Origin: Gemmatimonadota bacterium
Lineage (GTDB): Bacteria; Gemmatimonadota; Gemmatimonadetes; Gemmatimonadales; JACORV01
Direction of reading: 5' to 3'
Assembly (NCBI GenBank): GCA_016209905.1
Contig: JACQVG010000210.1
Location: 1 to 33,584 of the forward strand
DNA: 33,584 nucleotides
Made by a program: the position numbers and the translations under genes. The notes beneath the pieces were generated by a model, which did not search any database, was not told the DNA's origin, and worked only from the letters and a program-made list of their open reading frames with translations. The stretch's first letter is position 1; each line of letters opens with the position of its first letter. Below are positions 1 through 7,276 of the stretch, one piece after another.

Positions 1-1
1 C

Positions 2-238
2 CACCCCCATCCCCCGGAGCCGGCCGCGGGCCGGCGCGGCATCCGCTACCGGCGCGGGTCGCGGTCCACGGGCGGGCCGGCCGAACCGGCTCAGGTCCCG
101 CTGGTCGGCGTGGTGGAAGTGTCCGAAACGCCGGAGCCGAGCGTTCGGCCCAAGCGGCGGAAGGCCGGGACCACGCGGAAGCGCGGCGCCCGGCGCGAGG
201 GCAAGAAGCCGAACGGCCCGTCCGCGCCGGAGGCGTGA
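2..238 (+). CDS. C-terminal end of an unknown protein with a basic Arg/Lys/Pro-rich tail (truncated by window edge)
   Basis: Open frame 2 to TGA at 236-238 (…RPKRRKAGTTRKRGARREGKKPNGPSAPEA*), overlapping the next GTG start by 4 bp (GTGA). Confidence 0.5.
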   Translation, partial: HPHPPEPAAGRRGIRYRRGSRSTGGPAEPAQVPLVGVVEVSETPEPSVRPKRRKAGTTRKRGARREGKKPNGPSAPEA

Positions 239-822
239 GTCCCGAGCCGCTCCCGAGCGCCTTCTTCGCACGTCCCACCAAGACGGTGGCCCGCGACCTG
301 CTCGGCCGGCTCATCGTCTCCACCGTGGACGGCGGGCGGTGCGTGGCCCGCATCGTGGAAACGGAAGCGTACCTCGGACCTGACGACCCGGCGAGCCACG
401 CGGCGGGGTGGCGACGCACCGCGCGCAACGAGGTCATGTATGGCGAGCCGGGGCGCGCGTACGTCTACTTCACCTACGGCATGCACTGGTGCCTCAACGT
501 GGTGACCGAGCGCGCAGGGTTCCCCGGCGCCGTGCTGCTGCGCGCCATCGAGCCGCTCGCGGGAACCGAGACGATGCGCCGCCGGCGCGGCGGCGTCCCG
601 GATCGCCTCATTGCCTCGGGCCCGGCGCGCCTCGCGCAGGCGCTGGGCCTGGATCGGCAGCACAACGGGCACCCTCTCGGCGAGGCGCCGCTGTGGATCT
701 CGGCCGGCGAGCCGGTGCCCCGGCGCCGGCAGCGGGCGGCGGCCCGGGTGGGGATTCGCGAGGCGACCGACTGGAAGTTGCGCTTCTTCGAGCTCGGCAA
801 CCTCTTCGTGAGCAGAACCTGA
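235..822 (+). CDS. DNA-3-methyladenine glycosylase (AAG/MPG family)
   Basis: 195 aa; LPSAFFARPTKTVARDLLGRLIV…RIVETEAYLGPDDPASHA…YVYFTYGMHWCLNVV…GPARLAQALGL are MPG family signatures. GTG start. Confidence 0.93.
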   Translation: MSPEPLPSAFFARPTKTVARDLLGRLIVSTVDGGRCVARIVETEAYLGPDDPASHAAGWRRTARNEVMYGEPGRAYVYFTYGMHWCLNVVTERAGFPGAVLLRAIEPLAGTETMRRRRGGVPDRLIASGPARLAQALGLDRQHNGHPLGEAPLWISAGEPVPRRRQRAAARVGIREATDWKLRFFELGNLFVSRT

Positions 823-838
823 GAAGGAGCACACGGGG

Positions 839-1405
839 ATGAGATGGCTCATAGCGATGGCGGGGGCGCTCGCGATCGGCGCGACGGCGGACGGCTGGCG
901 CGCTTCGGTCTCCTCGGGTGTGGAGCTGAGCGAACGCGACGGGTCGCTCACGGTGGGGACCGGGCCGGCCGTGGACCTCTGGCCGGACGCTGCCCGCCCA
1001 CTGGCCGGCGCGTATGGCATACGAGCCACGCTCCGCAAGCTCGGCGGCCGGCGGCACGAGGGGTACGGCTTCCTTTTCGGCGGCCGCCACCTCGGCACCG
1101 ACAGCGCCACCTACTCCTACGTGATGGTCCGCGGGGATGGAAACCTGCTGGTCAAGAAGCGCTCCGGCGCCGCGCTGACGGTCGTGCGCGACTGGAGCCA
1201 CTACGCCGCCATCCGCCCGGACGACGCCGAGCACCGCGCCGAAAACCGGCTCGAACTAGGGGTGACGCCGCGGGAAGTCGTGGTGCGGGTGAACGGCACA
1301 GAGCTGGTCCGCGTTCCCGCCCGCGAGCTCGTAACGAGCGGAATACCGGGGCTTCGCGTCAGCCACCAGATGCGGCTCGAGGTGACCGGCTTCGAAGCGA
1401 GGTAG
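839..1405 (+). CDS. Secreted hypothetical protein, possibly a jelly-roll/LamG- or DUF1080-like fold
   Basis: Signal-peptide-like N-terminus; GYGFLFGG…YSYVMVRGDGNLLVKKR…NRLELGVTPREVVVRVNGTELVRVPA resembles concanavalin-like domains. SD-like gaaggag upstream. Confidence 0.65.
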   Translation: MRWLIAMAGALAIGATADGWRASVSSGVELSERDGSLTVGTGPAVDLWPDAARPLAGAYGIRATLRKLGGRRHEGYGFLFGGRHLGTDSATYSYVMVRGDGNLLVKKRSGAALTVVRDWSHYAAIRPDDAEHRAENRLELGVTPREVVVRVNGTELVRVPARELVTSGIPGLRVSHQMRLEVTGFEAR

Positions 1406-1426
1406 GGGGAGGGGGGAGGGGGCGGG
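1405..1426 (+). other. Putative G-quadruplex motif at stop codon, convergent intergenic
   Basis: GGGGG-A-GGGGGG-A-GGGGG-C-GGG: four G tracts with 1-nt loops. Confidence 0.6.
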
Positions 1427-1447
1427 CCGGCGGTCCGCCTCTCCGTC

Positions 1448-2107
1448 TCACTGCCTGGACGTCACATCGTCCTCGTGCGCGCCGAGGAATGCGTAGCGCA
1501 GCCCGAACTCGAAGCTGTGCGAGCTGCCGTCGAGCAGAAAGTCCCGCCCCTGAGGGCTGCCCTGGTAGTGGCCGTAGAGCGCGAGCTTGGGTCCCAGGCG
1601 CAGCTGTAGGCCGGCCAACAGCAACGCGAAACCACCGGAGCTCCGGTCCTCCAGCGCTCGCTCGACGGTCGTCTGATGCGAGCTGGACAGCGTCGTGTCG
1701 GGGTTGACGCCGGCGTTCGCCAGCGTCTCGATCACGAAGCCGCCGCCGAGGTAGGGTTGCAGGGGGGCGTTGCCCGGCAGGACGACCACCGCGATCTGAA
1801 TGCGGCGCATGCCGTCGAAGACGATCGGAACCGCCGACGGGACGCCGGAGAAGCGGAAGGTGTCAACCTCGGTCGTCGGCGATTGCGAGTACCCCAGGTA
1901 CAGCGCGCTACGGCGCGCCGTGATCAGCCACTCACCCCCGACCTGGGCGACGAAGGTCTGGCCGCCGGTAGGCAGCGTGTAGCCGAGCGTGCCGCCCTTG
2001 GCGCCCCAAAACCACCGCTGCTGCCAATCTTGGGTCTGCGCGGCCAGCGGGGCCGCACCGGCGAGGGCGGCGAGCGCCGCGCCCAGCAGGGGCCGATGTC
2101 GAGCCAT
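1448..2107 (-). CDS. Outer-membrane beta-barrel-like secreted protein
   Basis: 219 aa from ATG at 2107; signal peptide MARHRPLLGAALAALAGAAPLAAQ; YLGGGFVIET…LYGHYQGS…SFEFGLRYAFLG is typical of OMP-beta-brl proteins. Track ORF 1448..2764 extends too far upstream. Confidence 0.7.
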   Translation of the reverse strand: MARHRPLLGAALAALAGAAPLAAQTQDWQQRWFWGAKGGTLGYTLPTGGQTFVAQVGGEWLITARRSALYLGYSQSPTTEVDTFRFSGVPSAVPIVFDGMRRIQIAVVVLPGNAPLQPYLGGGFVIETLANAGVNPDTTLSSSHQTTVERALEDRSSGGFALLLAGLQLRLGPKLALYGHYQGSPQGRDFLLDGSSHSFEFGLRYAFLGAHEDDVTSRQ

Positions 2108-2111
2108 CGAG

Positions 2112-4784
2112 TTACCTCCCCGTCGCGGAACGCCCAGCGGAAGGTTGCGATGTCGGGGCGAGCGCCGCGCCGTAAAGTATCGCGTTGGTGAGCAGCCTGA
2201 AGGTCCCATGCGTCTGCCCGCGATGCTGCGGCCTAAACCCGAACATGATCGCGCGACCCGAGCCGACCGGTGCCTCGAGGAGGGCGGCGCGGCCGGCGAG
2301 AGCTTCCGGCCCTTCCACATAGCCCGACAGCAGCGGGTTCCGGTCGCGCGGATACGACGCAATCGCGCGGGCACCGCTGGCCGTGTCCAGAATCGCGCTG
2401 GAGACGAAGTAAATCGCCGCCGTCGTGTCCATTCCGGACGCGATCGGATGGCCGCGGTCCAGGACGGCCTCGAAGATAGACCCCGGCGCGGAAAAACGCG
2501 AGAGATTCGATGGGTCGCCGCGCCGCGTGGTGCGCACCACGACGCCCGGCGCCCCGAGCTCGCCGATCGCGTAGCGCGAGGCCTGATCGAGCGCGATGAC
2601 CGTCCCGCCGTCGCGGAGAAACGTCCGCAGCGCCTCGCCCCCGGCGGCGCCCAGACCGCCGGTGAAGCGCGCCGGCAAGCTGTCCGGCTGCCGGCCCCGG
2701 CGGATGGCGCTAGCGCTTTCCGACGGAAGGATGACCACGTCGAAGCGGCGGAGCAGGTCGCCACGCCTGATCAGCGAATCGCTCACCGAGGCGAAGGGCA
2801 CGCCCAGCCGCTCGAGCACCCAGCGCGTCCACCCCTCGTCCATGCTGGAGTTCCAGGATCGGTACAGGGCGACGCGCGGCGTGTGGCGCAGCACCAGGGA
2901 GCCGGTCGGCAGCGAGACGGCGCGCGCCGCGACGCCCTCGAACCCGAACTCTCGCGCGGCGGTCTCGACCGCCATCCGAGCGCCCCGCACCACTAAGGTG
3001 CCGGCCGGCCACTCGCGCCCGGAGGCACTGAAGCGCGCCGGGGCGATCGCGACCGCTCCGCCCGCGGCCAATGCCCGCCACGTCGCCGTGATCTCGCCAT
3101 TGGTCCGGTTCGCCAGCAGCACTACGTCCCCGTCGTCGATCACGCGGCCGGGAGTCACCGCGACCGTGTCCACGCGCTCCAGGTCCGCGGCGAACGCCGT
3201 GATTATCGAGTCAACCGCCACACCCATCTGCAGCGGCAGCGTCCAGCCGGCCACGTCGTACGGCGGGATCGGCGGGCCTCCGGGATACTCGCGCCGGTCG
3301 GGGAAGGCCTGCCGGTCGAAGAGGTCCTTGGCGTGAGCGCGGAACGGCTGGTCGAGCCGAATGACCAGGGAGCCAGCATCGTACCAGCGCCCGTCGGCGG
3401 CGAAGCGGGCCCGCGCCCGGTGAACCTCGACGCCCGTCGCGATGAGGAGATTCGCCAGATGCGCGCCCGCGGCGGCGTCGCGCTGCGTCGCCGGGATCAC
3501 GTAGGCGACCGGCGGCCCCGTGCGGCCGGCCTCCACGGCGCGGCGTCCCAGACGCACAAAGCGCTGGACGAACTCTGCGCGCTGGCTCGCCGCGAGCCGC
3601 ACCAGAGCCAGGGCGGCGACCAACTCGTAGTCCACGATGTCGCGCAAGCGCCAGCAGCCGCCGCGCCACGGCGACGGATAGTCCACGCCGCGCGGCGGTT
3701 GCTCGACGGCCGAATCGGGCAGGCAGAGCGGCGAGGCGAGGCGCGCGCTCGCCGCCTCGGAGAGGATTCCGATCATATTGTGCCGCATGGGGGTCGAGCG
3801 GACGCCCCCGTTCCACCACAGGTCGAATCGGGCCTGGTGCTGCACCCCGGTGTAGCCCGCATCCCCCAGCGCGGCGGCCATCACCGCACCCACGAGATTC
3901 ACCCCGGCGACCAGCATGCCGTCGAGGTTGGGGTTCACGGGGTCGGCGAACGGCGGGACGAAGAGGCGCGCGCCGGTGCTCCCCATCTGATGGACGTCGT
4001 AGACCACCTCCGGAAACCAGTCGCGGTACATCACGCGCGTCAGGAGCCGGGTCTCCACCTGGGTTAGCATGAACCAATCGCGGTTGTTGTCGTGGCCCAC
4101 ATATGGGTGGTACAGCCAGGGCGGTGACGACCCGTCGTACGGCGTGCCCCGGGTGCTCCGGTACCACTCCCCGACGATGTCCACTCCGTCGGGGTTGGCG
4201 GACGGGACGAGCAGCACGACGACGTCGCGCAGCGCCGCGCCGAGAAGCGAATCGGCCGCGAGGCGGTAGGCCAGCTCCATCGCCATCTGGCTCGACGCGA
4301 TCTCGGTCGAGTGGATCGCGCACGTGATGAGGATGACGGTCGGCTGCGACCCGACCAACCTCGCCTCCTCCGCGTCCTCCAGCGTGCGCGGGTCGGCGAG
4401 CCGTCGCTGCGCCGCCATGAGCGCCGCGCGCCGCGCCAGGTTCGCGGCATCCGAGATGGTGACGAGCAGGTACGGCCGCCCCTGCGTCGTCGTCCCGAGA
4501 GTATCCACGCGCACCTTCGGCGAAGCGGCGGCCAGGCGGTTGAAGTATTCGCCAATCTGCCGCCACGAGGCGAGCATCGAGTCGGCCCCGACGCGGAAGC
4601 CTAGGACTGACTCTGGGGTCGGAACCGGCGCCGTGATGAGGTGATGTGGTGACGTGGTGGGGGTCGGAACCTGAGCGGTGATGGGGTGATGAGGTGATGT
4701 AATGATGAGGAGCAGAACGGCCAACCCGACTGACCGCTGCATCCTGCCAGCCGCTGCAACTCTGCAACTCTGCAACTCTGTCAT
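2112..4784 (-). CDS. M14-family zinc carboxypeptidase-like protein with C-terminal GATase1-like region
   Basis: 890 aa; zinc motif IHSTEI (HxxE), NPDG, GHDNNRDWFMLTQVETRL, YDVHQMGSTGARLF; signal peptide MQRSVGLAVLLLI. ATG overlaps kbl stop (ATGA). Confidence 0.85.
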   Translation of the reverse strand: MTELQSCRVAAAGRMQRSVGLAVLLLIITSPHHPITAQVPTPTTSPHHLITAPVPTPESVLGFRVGADSMLASWRQIGEYFNRLAAASPKVRVDTLGTTTQGRPYLLVTISDAANLARRAALMAAQRRLADPRTLEDAEEARLVGSQPTVILITCAIHSTEIASSQMAMELAYRLAADSLLGAALRDVVVLLVPSANPDGVDIVGEWYRSTRGTPYDGSSPPWLYHPYVGHDNNRDWFMLTQVETRLLTRVMYRDWFPEVVYDVHQMGSTGARLFVPPFADPVNPNLDGMLVAGVNLVGAVMAAALGDAGYTGVQHQARFDLWWNGGVRSTPMRHNMIGILSEAASARLASPLCLPDSAVEQPPRGVDYPSPWRGGCWRLRDIVDYELVAALALVRLAASQRAEFVQRFVRLGRRAVEAGRTGPPVAYVIPATQRDAAAGAHLANLLIATGVEVHRARARFAADGRWYDAGSLVIRLDQPFRAHAKDLFDRQAFPDRREYPGGPPIPPYDVAGWTLPLQMGVAVDSIITAFAADLERVDTVAVTPGRVIDDGDVVLLANRTNGEITATWRALAAGGAVAIAPARFSASGREWPAGTLVVRGARMAVETAAREFGFEGVAARAVSLPTGSLVLRHTPRVALYRSWNSSMDEGWTRWVLERLGVPFASVSDSLIRRGDLLRRFDVVILPSESASAIRRGRQPDSLPARFTGGLGAAGGEALRTFLRDGGTVIALDQASRYAIGELGAPGVVVRTTRRGDPSNLSRFSAPGSIFEAVLDRGHPIASGMDTTAAIYFVSSAILDTASGARAIASYPRDRNPLLSGYVEGPEALAGRAALLEAPVGSGRAIMFGFRPQHRGQTHGTFRLLTNAILYGAALAPTSQPSAGRSATGR
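4614..4712. repeat. Short tandem repeat tract (TGATGAGG/GGTGATG-type) embedded in 5' coding region of the M14 gene
   Basis: ggggtcggaaccggcgccgtgatgaggtgatgtggtgacgtggtgggggtcggaacctgagcggtgatggggtgatgaggtgatgtaatgatgagg; the ggggtcggaac block occurs twice. Confidence 0.85.
4756..4780. repeat. Tandem 8-bp repeat, unit gcaactct / rc gcagagtt-type
   Basis: gcaactctgcaactctgcaactctg = three copies at the M14 start codon; the same unit recurs at 30011-30072. Confidence 0.85.
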
Positions 4785-5980
4785 ATGACTCCCAGCTTCC
4801 TTCCTGTCTTCCTAAACGCCTCGATCGCGAAATCCAGATGTTCTCTCGTGTGTGCGGCGCTGACCTGGCACCGCACTCGCGCCTGCCCCTGCGGCACCAC
4901 CGGATAGCCGAAGCCGGTCACGAAGACCCCCTCCTCCAAGAGCAGCTCGCTCATTCGGATGGCGCGAGCCGTTTCCCCCAGGATCACCGGGATGATCGGC
5001 GTCTCCCCGGCGAGCGGCTTGAAGCCGGAGTCCTCCAATGCCCCTCGGAAGTAGCGCGCGTTGTCGTGCAGCCGGGCCACGCGCTCGGGATGCGCCGTGA
5101 CGTAGCGCACCGCCGCCAACGCGCTCGCCGCGACGGTCGGCGGGAGGGCGTTGGAGAACAGTTGCGGGCGCGAGCGCTGGGTGAGGTAGTCGCACAGCGC
5201 CGCCGAGGATGCCGTGAAGCCCCCCGCCGCGCCGCCCAGCGCCTTGCCCAGCGTACTGGTGACGATGTCCACGTCGCCCATCACTCCGGCGCGCTCGGCG
5301 GTGCCGCGCCCGGTCGCCCCCATCACTCCGGTGCCGTGCGAGTCGTCCACTGCGACGATCGCGCCGTGGCGCCGCGCCAGTTCCACGATGTCGGCCAGCC
5401 TCGCCACGTCGCCCTCCATCGAGAAGACGCCGTCGGTGAAGACCAGCCTGGTTCGCGCCCCCTTCACCGCCTCCAGCTTCTCCCTGAGGTCGGCCATGTC
5501 GGAGTGCCGGTACACCAGGGACTGGCACTTGCCGATGGTTCGCGCCAGGCGCACCGAGTCAATGATGGACGCGTGGTTGAGCTGGTCGGAGATGACCGCG
5601 TCCCGCTCGCCGAGGATCGTGGGGCACAGTCCCTCGTTCGCGTTCCAGCAGGACACGTACGACAGCGACGCCTCCGTTCCCACCAGCGCCGCCAGGGCCG
5701 CCTCCAGCTCGCGGTGGATCGTGAACGTCCCGCAGATGAAGCGGACGGATCCCGTGCCCGCCCCGTACCGGTCGAGCGCCGCCTTGCCAGCCGCGATCAC
5801 CTCCGGCTCGTCGCACAGGCCCAGATAGTTGTTGGAGGAAAGGATCACGACGTCTCCGCGCCCCTCCATCCGCACGCGGGCGCTCTGCGGCGAGTCGAGG
5901 AAATTGAGCCGCTTGTACACGCCGGTCCGCTTGAACTCTTCCAGCTCCACCTGGAGCCGCGCGGTGAAGGTGCTCGCCAT
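4781..5980 (-). CDS. kbl: Glycine C-acetyltransferase (2-amino-3-ketobutyrate CoA ligase)
   Basis: 399 aa; ILSSNNYLGLCDEPEV…GTGSVRFICGTFTIHRELE…VAVDDSHGTGVMGATGRGT…STLGKALGGAAGGF. Adjacent to tdh. Confidence 0.95.
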   Translation of the reverse strand: MASTFTARLQVELEEFKRTGVYKRLNFLDSPQSARVRMEGRGDVVILSSNNYLGLCDEPEVIAAGKAALDRYGAGTGSVRFICGTFTIHRELEAALAALVGTEASLSYVSCWNANEGLCPTILGERDAVISDQLNHASIIDSVRLARTIGKCQSLVYRHSDMADLREKLEAVKGARTRLVFTDGVFSMEGDVARLADIVELARRHGAIVAVDDSHGTGVMGATGRGTAERAGVMGDVDIVTSTLGKALGGAAGGFTASSAALCDYLTQRSRPQLFSNALPPTVAASALAAVRYVTAHPERVARLHDNARYFRGALEDSGFKPLAGETPIIPVILGETARAIRMSELLLEEGVFVTGFGYPVVPQGQARVRCQVSAAHTREHLDFAIEAFRKTGRKLGVI

Positions 5981-5985
5981 GGCGA

Positions 5986-7020
5986 TCAGGGCCCGATGGA
6001 AAGAACGACTTTGCCGGCGTCCCCGTCCCGAATGGCGGCGAGGGCGTCCTCGATCCGTTCGAGCGGGAAGCGGTGCGTGATCACCGGCCGCGGATCGAAC
6101 CGTCCGGACGTCAGGTACCGCTGCATCTGGTGCCACGTCTCGTACATCCTGCGGCCGATCACCCCGTAGATCGTGATTCCCTTGAAGATGATCTCGGCGG
6201 AGAGGTTGATCGGCACCGCGTCCCGCGGGATCCCGAGCAGCTGCACCCGGCCGCCGTTCCGCACCAGGCGCAGCGCCGCATGCAGCGCGTGCGCCGCTCC
6301 GGACATCTCGCACACCACGTCGGCGCCGTCGCCTCCCGTCAGCTCCATGACCGCTGCGTCCACGTCGTCCTGCTTGGCGTGGAGCGCGCGCGCCGCGCCC
6401 ATGGTGCGCGCCAGCGCCAGCCGCTTCGGTTTGACGTCCACCGCCACGACCGCCCTCGCCCCGGCGGCCCGCGCGACCCCCACGGCGAAACACCCGATCG
6501 GCCCGCACCCCAGTACCAGCACCACCGCGTCGGAGACCTCCGCGGTGAGGACGGCATGAAAGGCGTTGCCCATGGGATCCATGACGGCGCCGATCTCGGT
6601 GGGGATCCCGTCCAGCCGCACGACGTTGGTGGCCGGCATGGCGTGGTACTCGGCGAACGCGCCGTCCTGATCCACGCCGATGATGGACGTGCGCCTGCAG
6701 ATGTGGCCGTTGCCGGTCCTGCACTGGCGGCACCGCCCGCAGACGATGTGTCCCTCGGCCGTCACGAGTTGGCCGCGCTCGAAGGTGCTTCCGACCGCGC
6801 TGCCCGTCTCGACGACCTCTCCCGCGAACTCGTGCCCCAGGACGAGCGGCGGCTTGATTCGTCCCGCGGCCCACTCGTCCCAGTCCGCGATATGGAGGTC
6901 CGTGCCGCACACGCCCGCGTGGTGGACGCGGATCAGCACGTCGGAGGGGCCGCACCGGGGCTTGGGGACGTCGCGCACCTCGAGCCCCGGCCCCGGTGCC
7001 GCCTTGACGATCGCTCTCAT
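5986..7020 (-). CDS. tdh: L-threonine 3-dehydrogenase, zinc-dependent MDR family
   Basis: MRAIVKAAPGPGLEVRDVPKP…GVCGTDLHIADWDEWA…VLGHEFAGEVVE…CGRCRQCRTGNGHICRRT. Start set to ATG at 7020. Confidence 0.94.
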   Translation of the reverse strand: MRAIVKAAPGPGLEVRDVPKPRCGPSDVLIRVHHAGVCGTDLHIADWDEWAAGRIKPPLVLGHEFAGEVVETGSAVGSTFERGQLVTAEGHIVCGRCRQCRTGNGHICRRTSIIGVDQDGAFAEYHAMPATNVVRLDGIPTEIGAVMDPMGNAFHAVLTAEVSDAVVLVLGCGPIGCFAVGVARAAGARAVVAVDVKPKRLALARTMGAARALHAKQDDVDAAVMELTGGDGADVVCEMSGAAHALHAALRLVRNGGRVQLLGIPRDAVPINLSAEIIFKGITIYGVIGRRMYETWHQMQRYLTSGRFDPRPVITHRFPLERIEDALAAIRDGDAGKVVLSIGP

Positions 7021-7083
7021 CCGACCTCGGGACGCAATCGCGGCAGAGCCCGGGGGCACCGTCGCCAGGCATTCGCAGCCGAC

Positions 7084-7276
<193 letters not shown>

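Noticed and set aside
1448-2764. 438-aa minus ORF
   Set aside because: Upstream half overlaps the M14 gene out of frame; signal-peptide start at 2107 fits the OMP.
4614-4780. CRISPR array
   Set aside because: Units are 7-9 bp and contiguous, with no spacers or cas genes.
4781-7072. 763-aa ORF fusing sequence upstream of kbl
   Set aside because: The N-terminal ~360 aa are the out-of-frame complement of tdh; the real kbl starts at 5980.
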